Positions 1 to 8,105 of a DNA stretch of 39,781 nucleotides are shown here, piece by piece. Source of the DNA: Clostridia bacterium (GTDB lineage: Bacteria; Bacillota; Clostridia; Oscillospirales; Acutalibacteraceae); NCBI GenBank assembly GCA_017410325.1, contig JAFQRA010000032.1, positions 1 through 39,781 of the forward strand, given 5' to 3'. The position numbers were made by a program, and so were the translations under genes. The notes below the pieces were generated by a model. That model saw nothing but the letters and a program-made list of their open reading frames with translations, was not told the DNA's origin and made no database searches. Numbering within the stretch: the stretch's first letter is position 1; each line of letters begins with the position of its first letter.

Positions 1-80
1 AACTTTTCCTTATGCATTGTTTCTACAACTTTTTGCTTGAATTCTCCTGTATATCTTTTGTTCGGTATTCCTTTGGGCAT
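1..80 (-). CDS. IS3-family transposase OrfA, N-terminal fragment cut by the window edge
   Basis: Only the first 26 codons are in the window, reading MPKGIPNKRYTGEF and then KQKVVETMHKEK. This is the typical opening of the IS3-family helix-turn-helix OrfA protein, which binds the element's ends and is completed by a frameshifted OrfB DDE integrase. The ATG at 80 follows a strong AGGAGG at 92-97 with 11 bases between. The rest of the element lies to the left of the window. The family call rests on the N-terminal motif and the adjacent IS3-like terminal sequence; the exact IS name cannot be given. Confidence 0.8.
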   Translation of the reverse strand, partial: MPKGIPNKRYTGEFKQKVVETMHKEK

Positions 81-141
81 AAAAAATCACCCCTCCTGTT
101 AAACATTATACCACAATGTCTAACATTTGGGGTGCATTTCA
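1..141 (-). mobile_element. Partial IS3-family (IS150-like) insertion sequence, OrfA-proximal end
   Basis: Read on the minus strand, the element appears to begin at 141 with TGAAATGCACCCC followed by AAATGTTAGACA (117-141). This resembles the terminal inverted repeats of IS150-group IS3 elements. A TATAAT-like box at 105-110 and the OrfA RBS follow. The opposite end is outside the window, so length and target duplication cannot be checked. It has inserted about 30 bp past the stop of the hydrolase gene at 172 and interrupts no visible gene. Confidence 0.7.
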
Positions 142-171
142 CCGCGGGATACAGGTCATAAATTTTTTTAT

Positions 172-1104
172 TTACTTTTCTATGAACGTTAAAATCTGCT
201 CGCTGATTTCGGTTGCACGGTTTTCGTTGCACATATGTCCGCCGCCCTCAACAACGTAATTTGTTGCATCGGGGAGAGCATCGGCAATCTGCTGCTTCAT
301 AGTGGAGTTGAGAATTAAATCCTTGTCTGCCTGCGCTACGAATACGGGCATTTCAAGCTTTGAAATCTTTTCAAAATCGTTGGGCATTGCTCGTACTGAA
401 GTAATCATATTGCTGTAGCCGGTATTATGTATCTGCAAGGGCTTGGAAAGGGGAGTCAGGTCGTAGTTCATTGTGAAATCCCAATCCATAAACGCAAAGT
501 ACGCAACAAGTCTGAGCAGGGGAGTGATTTTCGTCAGCTTTTCAAAAATGAAGTTTGCCATCATACCCATAGGCTTTGAAGCCATCATATCTGCCGCAAA
601 GCCCGTAACCTCCGTAATAGGGCAGGGACAAACGAGAACAAGCGACTTGATTGTCGGCTCAAGGCAGGCAATGTTCATTGCAACGCCGCCGCCCATTGAG
701 TGGCCTGCAACGTGCCATTCGTTTATCGGTGCTATTGTTTTCATAATGTTGATTACAAGGCTTTCTCTTGCAATAACGTCCTCGTCGGCAACCTCAGTTT
801 CTCTTGTGCTGTAGCCGAAGCCCGGCAGGTCAACAAGCACGCAGGTGTAGCCGTTTTCAACCATTTCGTCGGCAATCGGCTCCCAGGTGGAGGTGGAGCA
901 GGCAAAGCCGTGAAGCATCAGCATTTTGCCCTTTTCGTTTTCCGCTTCAAAAACGCGGTAGTGAAGGGTGTACTTGCCTTCGGTGTAGAACTCACTGTTG
1001 TCAAACGGCTTTTCCTCAGCCGCAAAGGCGGAAAAAGCAAATGCAGGAACGATAAAAAGAAATGCGCAGATAAGGGAGATTATACGTGTAGCTGTTCTGT
1101 TCAT
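172..1104 (-). CDS. Exported alpha/beta-hydrolase fold protein
   Basis: The 310-residue protein starts with a signal peptide: basic MNRTATR, a hydrophobic stretch to about residue 25, then AFAAEE. The mature part is an alpha/beta hydrolase with an oxyanion-side LMLHGF near 63, the nucleophile elbow GHSMGG (Ser136), an acidic site in AQADKD and a C-terminal GGGHM histidine. It probably hydrolyses an ester, lactone or amide outside the membrane; the substrate cannot be inferred. The start is supported by GTGAGG seven bases upstream. It is the last gene of the minus-strand run from DUF1015 and lies 9 bp after yitT. An IS element sits just beyond its 3' end. Confidence 0.85.
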   Translation of the reverse strand: MNRTATRIISLICAFLFIVPAFAFSAFAAEEKPFDNSEFYTEGKYTLHYRVFEAENEKGKMLMLHGFACSTSTWEPIADEMVENGYTCVLVDLPGFGYSTRETEVADEDVIARESLVINIMKTIAPINEWHVAGHSMGGGVAMNIACLEPTIKSLVLVCPCPITEVTGFAADMMASKPMGMMANFIFEKLTKITPLLRLVAYFAFMDWDFTMNYDLTPLSKPLQIHNTGYSNMITSVRAMPNDFEKISKLEMPVFVAQADKDLILNSTMKQQIADALPDATNYVVEGGGHMCNENRATEISEQILTFIEK

Positions 1105-1113
1105 AATTTTACC

Positions 1114-2013
1114 TCACTCGTTTATTGTGGGCTTGAAGCCCTTGCCTATAATTTCATTTGCTTCTGTAATGATTGTAAAGGTGTTGGGGTCAATGGACTT
1201 TATCAGTTTTATAACCGATGAAACCTCATTGTTCCGCAACACGCATACGAGCATATTTTTATCCTTGCCCGTGTAGGCGCCCGTTGCAGGTATTATGCTG
1301 ACACCTCTAGGGGTCTTGCTGACAAGCAGTTTTGAAATTTCCTCCGCGTGGTCGGTAATAACCATAAGCATCTTGCTTTTGCCCATACCGTACAGAATGT
1401 AGTCAATAACCTTTGAGCTTACAAAAATAACGATTGCGGCGTAAAGCGCGCTTTCAATACTGCGGAAAACCACAGCCGAAATTGCAATTACAACCATATC
1501 GCTGAACATTACAAGCTTGCCGTAGGAAAGGTGTGGGAAGGGCAGCCTTAAAAGCTTGCTCAGTACGTCCGTGCCGCCCGTTGTTGAACCGCGTGAAGCA
1601 ACAATCGCAACGCCGGCGCCCAGAAGTGCACCGCTGAAAATTGCCGCCAGCAGCTTGTCGCCCGTGTAACGGTAGGGGATATAAGCGGCAACAAGGTCAA
1701 TAAGTGCTGACAGCATAGCCGTGACCCAGAGGGTTTTTACAACAAACTTTTTGCCTATGAATATCCAGGCTAAAATCAGTACGGGTATGTTAAGCGCAAA
1801 ATTCACCGCACCGACGGGCAGGTCGGTCAGATAATTTATAACGATTGCCAGACCCGAAAAGCCGCCTTGAGCAATGTTGTTGGGTACGTTGAAAAAGTTG
1901 ACTGCGCAGGCATACAACGCACAGCCGACAAACCAGAAAATGTTGTCGGTGAGAAGAGCTGTTGCCTTACTTATTTTTTCGTTTTTCAAAAAAGAGGGTT
2001 TATTGATTTTCAA
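1114..2013 (-). CDS. YitT family membrane protein (YitT_membrane plus DUF2179)
   Basis: This 299-residue protein has about five to six hydrophobic segments, including the family pattern around NFFNVPNNIAQGGFSGLA and the glycine-rich ASRGSTTGGTDVLSK loop. A soluble C-terminal DUF2179-type domain (about 220-299) includes RGVSIIPATGAYTGKDK. Its role is unknown; it is probably an integral membrane protein. I place the start at TTG 2013, one base after the mrnC stop, because AGGAAA lies six bases upstream. The longer frame from TTG 2040 would overlap mrnC and lacks a well-placed RBS. It is translationally coupled to mrnC and followed closely by the hydrolase gene. Confidence 0.88.
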   Translation of the reverse strand: MKINKPSFLKNEKISKATALLTDNIFWFVGCALYACAVNFFNVPNNIAQGGFSGLAIVINYLTDLPVGAVNFALNIPVLILAWIFIGKKFVVKTLWVTAMLSALIDLVAAYIPYRYTGDKLLAAIFSGALLGAGVAIVASRGSTTGGTDVLSKLLRLPFPHLSYGKLVMFSDMVVIAISAVVFRSIESALYAAIVIFVSSKVIDYILYGMGKSKMLMVITDHAEEISKLLVSKTPRGVSIIPATGAYTGKDKNMLVCVLRNNEVSSVIKLIKSIDPNTFTIITEANEIIGKGFKPTINE

Positions 2014-2014
2014 T

Positions 2015-2413
2015 TTACTTTTCCTCACTGATAAGTTCAAAAAGCTCCCTCATACGCTCAGCTTCACCTTTGAGGTACAGATATCCGAACAGTGCCTCAA
2101 AGCCCGTAGCAGCGTGGTATTTCGCCGGGGATGCACCCTTCGGGATATGTGAAACCTTGGCGTTTCTGCCGCGTTTGAAGGCGGTTACTTCGTCTTCTGT
2201 AAGTAACGGCATCAGCTTTTCAATTGCCTGTGCCTGTGCGGTTGCGCTTACAAAGCCGACAGCCAGCCTGTGAAGCTCTTCGGGCGGTCTGTCGCCTTTA
2301 AGTGCAAGGTGCCTTCTTACAAGCACCTCGTAAACGGCATCGCCGAGAAAGGCGAGGGATATGGGGTTTAGTGAATTGGGAGAAATATCGGTATTTCTGA
2401 TAAGTGTTTCCAA
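2015..2413 (-). CDS. mrnC: Mini-ribonuclease III (23S rRNA maturation)
   Basis: The product is about 132 residues with a lone RNase III catalytic fold and no dsRNA-binding domain. The LAFLGDAVYEVLVRRHL stretch carries the signature aspartate, followed by KVSHIPKGASPAKYHAA and a C-terminal FEALFGYLYL segment with the second acidic metal ligand. In Firmicutes this enzyme trims 23S rRNA precursor ends. The start is set at TTG 2413 because AAGGAG sits six bases upstream; the open frame extends to TTG 2455, but that would overlap obg without an RBS. It lies 19 bp downstream of obg. In Bacillus it neighbours cysS instead, so the obg context differs. Confidence 0.9.
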   Translation of the reverse strand: METLIRNTDISPNSLNPISLAFLGDAVYEVLVRRHLALKGDRPPEELHRLAVGFVSATAQAQAIEKLMPLLTEDEVTAFKRGRNAKVSHIPKGASPAKYHAATGFEALFGYLYLKGEAERMRELFELISEEK

Positions 2414-2432
2414 GGCTTTCTCCTTATGGTAC

Positions 2433-3704
2433 TTATGGTACGTAATCAAATTCAAAGTCGTAAATAACTACGCTGTCGCCTTCATTAATGCCCATTTCAA
2501 CAAGGCGGTCGAGTATACCGCTTGTTTCAAGCACTCTCTGGAAATACTGGAGGGATTCGTAGTCGTCAAGGTCGGTTCTCTGCAGTATGCGAAGCAGCCA
2601 TTCGCCCTCAACGAAGTAAACGTCGTCCTCGCATCTGACGGTGAAGTTTTCGCCCGCTTCGGGTAAGAGGTCGGTTGTCTTGATTTCTTCGCTCTCAAAG
2701 CGTACAACGGGCGGAAGAGTGGCAAGCTTTGCGGCAACTGCGTTTATAACCTCCTGCGTGCCCTCAACAATGGGTGCACACATTCTGTAAAGCTTGTAGC
2801 CGTGCTCTGCCATATACTTTTCAAGTCTGTCTAGCTGTTCGTCCGTTGCAAGGTCAATTTTATTGGCAACTACTATCTGCTCTCTTGTGGCAAGCTCTTC
2901 GTTGAAGCGTGCAAGCTCAAGATTAATCTTTTCAAAGTCCTCAATCGGGTCTCTGCCCTCACTGCCTGCCGCATCAAGAATGTGTACGAGCATACGGCAG
3001 CGCTCAACGTGACGAAGGAATTCGTGGCCGAGGCCTATGCCTTCGCTTGCACCCTCAATAAGTCCGGGAATATCGGCAATGACGAATGAATTGCCTTCGC
3101 CCATTCTTACAACACCCAGAACGGGCGTGATTGTGGTGAAGTGGTAGTCGGCAACTATGGGCTTTGCTTCGCTTACAACCGAAATGAAGCTGGATTTGCC
3201 AACGTTCGGGAAGCCTAAAAGACCTACATCCGCAACCAGCTTGAGCTCAAGAGAAACCTCCCATTCTTCGCCGGGCGTGCCGCTTTTGGCAAAACGGGGT
3301 GCCTGCCTTGTCGCGGTTGCAAAGTGGGGGTTGCCCCAGCCGCCTCTGCCGCCCTTTGCGGCAATAAACGGCTTGTCGTCACTCAGGTCAGCCATAATTT
3401 TACCCGTGCTGACCTCTCTTATTATCGTGCCGAGCGGTACCTTGATAATAAGGTCTTCACCTTTTTTACCGTTTTTTCTGCCGCTTTGTCCGTTGCCGCC
3501 GCTCTGAGCGGTGTATTTTCTTTTGTATCGGAAATCGGCAAGGGTTGAAAGGTTGGTATCAACCTGAAAAACTATATCGCCGCCCTTGCCGCCGTCGCCG
3601 CCGTCGGGGCCGCCCGAGGCAACGAATTTTTCACGGTGGAAGGCAACGCAGCCATCGCCGCCCTTACCGGCTTTTATTTTAATTTTTGCAATATCTACAA
3701 ACAT
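2433..3704 (-). CDS. obg: GTPase Obg/CgtA, ribosome assembly and stress GTPase
   Basis: The 423-residue protein shows all three Obg domains. First is a glycine-rich N-terminal Obg fold (about 1-158, with GGDGCVAFHREKF and GGDGGKGGD). Next is the G domain with P-loop GFPNVGKSS near 165, the DIPGLIEGA switch II and NKID. Last is a C-terminal OCT domain (about 340-423). It binds the 50S subunit and couples GTP levels to ribosome biogenesis and, in Bacillus, to sporulation onset. It lies 23 bp after the DUF1015 gene and 19 bp before mrnC, giving an operon centred on ribosome maturation. Length and motifs are complete. Confidence 0.97.
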   Translation of the reverse strand: MFVDIAKIKIKAGKGGDGCVAFHREKFVASGGPDGGDGGKGGDIVFQVDTNLSTLADFRYKRKYTAQSGGNGQSGRKNGKKGEDLIIKVPLGTIIREVSTGKIMADLSDDKPFIAAKGGRGGWGNPHFATATRQAPRFAKSGTPGEEWEVSLELKLVADVGLLGFPNVGKSSFISVVSEAKPIVADYHFTTITPVLGVVRMGEGNSFVIADIPGLIEGASEGIGLGHEFLRHVERCRMLVHILDAAGSEGRDPIEDFEKINLELARFNEELATREQIVVANKIDLATDEQLDRLEKYMAEHGYKLYRMCAPIVEGTQEVINAVAAKLATLPPVVRFESEEIKTTDLLPEAGENFTVRCEDDVYFVEGEWLLRILQRTDLDDYESLQYFQRVLETSGILDRLVEMGINEGDSVVIYDFEFDYVP

Positions 3705-3727
3705 TTTAATTTACCTTTTTCAAAAAT

Positions 3728-4969
3728 TTATGAAAGCTCGTGGATGAATAAGCCGCTCAGAAGCTTGGGCTCAAACCAGGTCGATTTCGGGGGCATAATA
3801 AGACCGTTGTCGGCAATTTCCATAAGGTCTTCAAGTGTGGTCGGGTACATTGAAACAGCCAGCTTCATATCGCTGTTTGCCCGTCTTTCAAGCTCTTTGA
3901 GACCTCTGATGCCGCCTACAAAATCAATCCTCTCGTCTGTCCTCGGGTCTTCAATGCCGAGTACGGGAGCAATAAAGTTGTTCTGCAGAATTGAAACGTC
4001 AAGCTGTGCTATCGGATCGTTGGGGTCAAAGGTGCCTTCCTTTGCGGTGAGCTTATACCATCTGCCATCGATATACAGACCGAAGGTGTGCTTTTCTTCC
4101 GGCTTGTACGGCGAAACCTTGGCGGGCTCAAAGCTGAAATACGTGCTGATTGCGGTGAGCAGCTGGTCTCGGCTCATACCCTTGGTGTCACGCATTACAC
4201 GGTTATAGTCCATAATTTCAAGCTCGTCTGCGGGGAAACAAACGGCAAGGAAGCAGTTGAATTCCTCTTCGCCCGTGTAACCGGGATTGGCCTCTCTTCT
4301 CATAAGACCTACTCTTACAGCGGAGGCACAGCGGTGGTGGCCGTCTGCAATATAAAGGCTGTCAATTCCTGCAAAGCCCTCGGCAATAACGGCGTTTACT
4401 TTTTCATCGTCAATTGCCCATACGGTCTGTCTGACACCGTCTGAAACGAAGTCATATTCGGGCTCGTGATTCTTCTGCCAGTCTTCAACGGCGGCCTTTA
4501 TTGTATCACTGCTTTTGTAGGTGAGGAAAATCGGGCCGGTGTTGGCGTTGCAGGTGTTAACGTGGTTTATTCTGTCCTGCTCCTTGTCGGCTCTCGTGTG
4601 CTCGTGCTTTTTGATGGTGTTGTCAATATAATCGTCAATTGAAGCACAGCCGACCAAGCCGGTCTGGCTTCTGCCGTTCATTATCTGTCTGTAAATGAAA
4701 AAGCAGGGTACATCGTCTTTTTGGCATATACCGTCGGAAACAAGTCTGTCAAGGTTTTCCTTTGCTTTTGCGTAAACCGCCTTGTCGTAAAGGTCTGTTC
4801 CTTCGGGCAAATCTATTTCCGCCTTGTCAACGTGAAGGAAGGAATAAGGATTGCCTTCAACCATTTGCTTTGCTTCTTCGCTGTTCATAACGTCGTAAGG
4901 CAAAGCGGCAACCTTTTCTGCATATTCTTTTGTCGGGCGAACCGCGTTGAACGGTCTGAAATAAGCCAT
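3728..4969 (-). CDS. DUF1015 family protein
   Basis: A 413-residue protein matching the DUF1015 (HTH-containing, SerK-like) family. It opens with FRPFNAVRP and VAALPYDVMNSEEA, has NPYSFLHVDKAEIDLP, and the conserved IADGHHRCASA block near residue 207. Some members, such as archaeal SerK, are ADP- or ATP-dependent free-serine kinases, so a small-molecule kinase role is possible but unproven here. No signal peptide or TM segment is seen. It is the first gene of the minus-strand operon leading into obg. The RBS AAGGAG is about 11 bases upstream, and a candidate promoter lies at 5006-5034. Confidence 0.88.
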   Translation of the reverse strand: MAYFRPFNAVRPTKEYAEKVAALPYDVMNSEEAKQMVEGNPYSFLHVDKAEIDLPEGTDLYDKAVYAKAKENLDRLVSDGICQKDDVPCFFIYRQIMNGRSQTGLVGCASIDDYIDNTIKKHEHTRADKEQDRINHVNTCNANTGPIFLTYKSSDTIKAAVEDWQKNHEPEYDFVSDGVRQTVWAIDDEKVNAVIAEGFAGIDSLYIADGHHRCASAVRVGLMRREANPGYTGEEEFNCFLAVCFPADELEIMDYNRVMRDTKGMSRDQLLTAISTYFSFEPAKVSPYKPEEKHTFGLYIDGRWYKLTAKEGTFDPNDPIAQLDVSILQNNFIAPVLGIEDPRTDERIDFVGGIRGLKELERRANSDMKLAVSMYPTTLEDLMEIADNGLIMPPKSTWFEPKLLSGLFIHELS

Positions 4970-5005
4970 GGATATATTACTCCTTATAGAAAAACTGCAT
5001 ATATA

Positions 5006-5034
5006 AATTTACAACTTTTATATATGTAAGTCAA
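5006..5034 (-). promoter_or_regulatory. Candidate vegetative promoter for the DUF1015-obg operon
   Basis: On the minus strand TTGACT (5029-5034) is separated by 17 bp from TAAATT (5006-5011). The -35 is good and the -10 is a weak 4/6 match. It lies 37-65 bp upstream of the first gene of the operon. Confidence 0.4.
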
Positions 5035-5080
5035 TAGGGTATAGTAATTGTAAAAATCTTATTTTTCTTTCAAAAAAGTA

Positions 5081-5108
5081 GTGACATTTCACAAAAATAT
5101 GTTATAAT
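5081..5108 (+). promoter_or_regulatory. Promoter of the phoH-ybeY-dgkA-era-recO operon
   Basis: GTGACA (5081-5086) is followed after 16 bp by a perfect TATAAT (5103-5108). The predicted transcript start near 5115 leaves a leader of about 48 nt before phoH. No other promoter-like pair is seen before recO. Confidence 0.65.
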
Positions 5109-5162
5109 TATGTGACAATGCACTAAAATAATTACTCATAGAAATTAAAGGGGCATAACAAT

Positions 5163-6125
5163 TTGTTTGAACAGATAATTAATATCGACAGAATGGAGCA
5201 CGCCGTAAGCCTTTTCGGCAGCTTTGATGAAAATATCCGCAATATCGAAAAGGAATATTCGGTTGCCGTTGTTTCAAGAGGCTCCGACCTTAAGGTAACG
5301 GGCGAGGCAGAGGGCGTTGCAAAAGCCGTGCGAGCCATTAACGGCCTGCTTTCACTTATCAACAAGGGCGAAGCGCTTACCGAGCAGAACGTGCGCTATG
5401 TTATGACGCTTGTGGGCGAGGGCAACGAGGGGCAGATTGCCGCTATGGGCAACGACTGTGTCTGCATCACTTCAAGAGGAAAGCCCGTAAAGCCCAAAAC
5501 GCTCGGTCAGAAAAAGTATATAGAAGCCATTAGGGACAATACCATTGTATTCGGCATAGGCCCTGCCGGTACGGGTAAAACCTACCTTGCCGTTGCAATG
5601 GCGGTAAACGCCTTCCGCGCAAAGGAAGTCAACCGTATAATTCTGACAAGACCTGCAGTTGAAGCGGGTGAAAAGCTCGGCTTCCTTCCCGGTGACTTAC
5701 AGCAGAAGGTTGACCCTTATTTGCGCCCGCTTTACGACGCGCTTTTCGATATGCTCGGTGCGGAAAATTTCCAGAAATATCAGGAACGCGGCAGTATTGA
5801 GGTTGCGCCTCTTGCGTATATGCGAGGCAGAACGCTTGATGACAGCTTCGTAATTCTTGATGAGGCGCAGAACACCACACCCGAGCAGATGAAAATGTTT
5901 CTTACCCGTCTGGGCTTCAATTCAAAAATGGTCATCACGGGTGACGTTACGCAGATAGATTTGCCGGACGGCAAGCGTTCGGGTCTGGTAGAAGTAATAA
6001 AAATACTCAAAAATGTTGAGGATATCGAGAGCATAACCTTCAACGACAAGGATGTTGTGCGCCACAGGCTTGTTCAGGATATCGTCAAGGCTTACGCAAA
6101 ATACGAGGAAAGAAAGAAGAACTGA
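5163..6125 (+). CDS. phoH: PhoH-family P-loop ATPase/RNA-binding protein
   Basis: 320 residues with the PhoH architecture. A short N-terminal KH-like region (about 1-75) contains MEHAVSLFGSFDENI. The ATPase domain has Walker A GIGPAGTGKT at 131-140, Walker B FVILDEAQN near 230, and an SGLVEV/HRLVQDIV C-terminal part. PhoH proteins are thought to act in RNA metabolism with YbeY, whose gene follows 15 bp later. The start is TTG 5163 with AAAGGGG nine bases upstream. The N-terminus matches the family at this start. It heads a classic Firmicutes operon ending in recO. Confidence 0.93.
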   Translation: MFEQIINIDRMEHAVSLFGSFDENIRNIEKEYSVAVVSRGSDLKVTGEAEGVAKAVRAINGLLSLINKGEALTEQNVRYVMTLVGEGNEGQIAAMGNDCVCITSRGKPVKPKTLGQKKYIEAIRDNTIVFGIGPAGTGKTYLAVAMAVNAFRAKEVNRIILTRPAVEAGEKLGFLPGDLQQKVDPYLRPLYDALFDMLGAENFQKYQERGSIEVAPLAYMRGRTLDDSFVILDEAQNTTPEQMKMFLTRLGFNSKMVITGDVTQIDLPDGKRSGLVEVIKILKNVEDIESITFNDKDVVRHRLVQDIVKAYAKYEERKKN

Positions 6126-6140
6126 AAGGGGTTGCTTTAA

Positions 6141-6653
6141 ATGAAAGATAAGATTAAGGTCATCATTACCGATGAGCAGGCGAAGGTCAAGGTTCCTACC
6201 GGCTTAAGGCTTCTTATCAGAAGAAGCTGTACTGCAGTGCTTGTCAGCGAAAACTTTGAGGGCTCAGCCGAAATCAGCGTAACTTTTGTTGATGACGAGC
6301 GTATTCACGAGCTTAACAAGCAGTTCAGAAACGTTGATTCTTCAACGGACGTGCTTTCCTTCCCCTTGGGTGAGGACGGTGTTTACGATATTAACCCCGA
6401 AACGGGTGCAAAGCTGCTCGGCGATATCGTAATCTCCCTTGAACATGCCGTTGCACAGGCTCACGCTTACGAACACAGCTTGCAGCGTGAGGTAGCCTTC
6501 CTCACTGTCCACTCAATGCTTCACCTTCTCGGCTACGACCACGTGAACGGCGGTCTTGAGCGTGTAAGGATGCGTGAAAAGGAGGAAGAAGTCCTCACAA
6601 AACTCGGCTTACATAGAACAAGCAGCTACTATCTCGGCGATGATGAGGAATAA
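6141..6653 (+). CDS. ybeY: Endoribonuclease YbeY (rRNA maturation and ribosome quality control)
   Basis: 170 residues, the usual length. The zinc-binding signature HSMLHLLGYDH gives ligands His124, His128 and His134. The conserved LNKQFRNVDSSTDVLSFP block and GDIVIS are also present. YbeY is a metal-dependent single-strand RNase involved in 16S rRNA 3'-end maturation. The ATG at 6141 has AAAGGGG about ten bases upstream. It lies between phoH and dgkA, as in most Firmicutes. The 3' end is six bases from the dgkA start, so coupling is likely. Confidence 0.96.
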   Translation: MKDKIKVIITDEQAKVKVPTGLRLLIRRSCTAVLVSENFEGSAEISVTFVDDERIHELNKQFRNVDSSTDVLSFPLGEDGVYDINPETGAKLLGDIVISLEHAVAQAHAYEHSLQREVAFLTVHSMLHLLGYDHVNGGLERVRMREKEEEVLTKLGLHRTSSYYLGDDEE

Positions 6654-6659
6654 TCTGTT

Positions 6660-7148
6660 ATGTCATCTTTTCTTAAAAGCTTTGTTTACGCCTTTCGCGG
6701 ACTCGGCTTCTGCCTTGTCAACGAGCGGAATATGCGGGTGCACTTCTGCTGCCTTGCCTATATGATGTTTTTTCTGCTCAGGTATGATTTTTTTACCGTA
6801 ACCCGTACTCAGGCGGCAATTCTTGCCGTTGCGGCGGCTCTGGTAATCGTTGCGGAATACATTAACACGGCTGTTGAAAGAGCGGTTGATACCGCTTCCA
6901 AGGGCGAAAAAAGCGAAACTGCGCGCATTGCCAAGGATACTGCGGCGGGTGCGGTACTTGCGGCGGCAATTTTCGCCGTTGCAGTGGGAATAATAATACT
7001 GTATCAGCCCGAGGCATTTAAAGCTCTTTTTGCTTATTATACCGCAAATCCGCTGAGCTTTGTTTTGTTTGCGGTCAGCTTTATTATTGCAATCTGCTTT
7101 ATGTTTATTGACCCCAAAAGATATTTGAAAATTTTCAGGAGAAAATGA
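6660..7148 (+). CDS. dgkA: Diacylglycerol kinase / undecaprenol kinase family membrane protein
   Basis: 162 residues with about four to five TM segments. The catalytic family motif EYINTAVERAVD sits near 89-100, and an N-terminal SFVYAFRGL helix leads to the NxRxH segment NMRVHF. The family phosphorylates undecaprenol or diacylglycerol at the inner face of the membrane, recycling lipid carriers. In Gram-positives undecaprenol is the usual substrate. It is longer than the common 120-130 residue form: an extra C-terminal hydrophobic hairpin (about 115-155) precedes a basic tail. It sits seven bases after ybeY and four bases before era, the standard order. Confidence 0.9.
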   Translation: MSSFLKSFVYAFRGLGFCLVNERNMRVHFCCLAYMMFFLLRYDFFTVTRTQAAILAVAAALVIVAEYINTAVERAVDTASKGEKSETARIAKDTAAGAVLAAAIFAVAVGIIILYQPEAFKALFAYYTANPLSFVLFAVSFIIAICFMFIDPKRYLKIFRRK

Positions 7149-7152
7149 ATTT

Positions 7153-8046
7153 ATGAACAACGAAAAAACCGCGTTTATTGCGATTGTCGGCTGTCCCAAT
7201 GTCGGAAAGTCTTCAATTCTCAACCGCCTTTTAGGCGAGAAAATCGCAATAGTTTCCGATAAACCTCAAACTACCCGCACCCGTATTATGGGTGTTCTTA
7301 CCGAGGATGAAACCCAGCTTGTATTTACCGATACACCGGGCTTCCACCGCCCCAAAACCAAGCTGGGCGAAAAAATGATTAAGGCTGTTGACGAGAGCAT
7401 TTCCGGTGTTGATGCCTGCCTTTTCGTTGTTGAGCCAGAGGGCGATTTACGCTCAACCGAAGAAGAGCTTATCAAAAAGTTTTCACAGCTTAAGGCAAGG
7501 GTAATTCTTGCCATCAACAAGGTTGATACCGTGCCCGAAAAAGAACAGCTTATGCAGCGCATTCTTATGTTTTCAAGGCTCTATGATTTCGAGGCGGTTG
7601 TTCCCGTTTCCGCAGTCAAGGGCGACAATATGAAGGAGCTGCTTGACGAGCTCAAAAAGCTTGCCGAGCCGGGTTACCATTTCTTCCCTGAGGATACGCT
7701 GACCGACCAGCCCGAAAGAGTGCTCGCCGCAGAAATGATAAGAGAAAAGCTGCTTCGCAATCTCGACAAGGAAATTCCGCACGGCACAGCAGTCAGCATC
7801 GAAAAAATGCGTGAGCGTGACGATGCCGAAATTATTGATATTGATGCAATTATCTACTGTGAAAAAGAAAGCCACAAGGGCATTATCATTGGTAAGGGCG
7901 GAGCAATGCTCAAGCGTGTTTCCACCCGTGCACGTGAGGATATGGAACGCTTTTTTGACTGTAAGGTAAACCTCAAATGCTGGGTCAAGGTAAAAGAGGA
8001 CTGGCGCAACAGAGAAGGTCTTATCCATAACTTCGGACTTGATTAA
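7153..8046 (+). CDS. era: GTPase Era, 16S rRNA/30S assembly factor
   Basis: 297 residues with an N-terminal G domain: P-loop GCPNVGKSSILN near 12, the TTRTRIMG switch I, DTPGFHRPK switch II and NKVD. A C-terminal KH domain carries GIIIGKGGAMLKRV. Era binds the 3' end of 16S rRNA and helps 30S maturation, so it works alongside YbeY from the same operon. The start ATG has AGGAG upstream, overlapping the end of dgkA. Length and motifs are complete. Confidence 0.97.
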   Translation: MNNEKTAFIAIVGCPNVGKSSILNRLLGEKIAIVSDKPQTTRTRIMGVLTEDETQLVFTDTPGFHRPKTKLGEKMIKAVDESISGVDACLFVVEPEGDLRSTEEELIKKFSQLKARVILAINKVDTVPEKEQLMQRILMFSRLYDFEAVVPVSAVKGDNMKELLDELKKLAEPGYHFFPEDTLTDQPERVLAAEMIREKLLRNLDKEIPHGTAVSIEKMRERDDAEIIDIDAIIYCEKESHKGIIIGKGGAMLKRVSTRAREDMERFFDCKVNLKCWVKVKEDWRNREGLIHNFGLD

Positions 8047-8067
8047 TTTTCCACAAATAATGTGAAA

Positions 8068-8098
8068 AGCTCCCCGCAAAATAAAAAAGAAGGGAGCT
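8068..8098 (+). other. Inverted repeat overlapping the yqzL ribosome binding site
   Basis: AGCTCCC (8068-8074) pairs perfectly with GGGAGCT (8092-8098) across a 17-nt A-rich loop. The right arm contains the AGGGAG ribosome binding site of the following small gene. There is no T-run, so it is not a normal terminator. It could lower translation of yqzL and recO, but that is inference. Confidence 0.4.
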
Positions 8099-8105
8099 GT
8101 TACAG

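Noticed and set aside
23-232. 69-residue minus-strand frame at the window start
   Set aside because: It crosses the IS terminal repeat and the hydrolase end in a different frame from OrfA and has no RBS.
700-1221. 173-residue plus-strand frame antisense to the hydrolase and yitT
   Set aside because: It is a shadow of well-supported minus-strand genes, with no RBS or family motif.
4970-5162. tRNA or riboswitch in the DUF1015/phoH divergent gap
   Set aside because: Only AT-rich DNA with two promoter candidates was seen; no cloverleaf or known riboswitch core.
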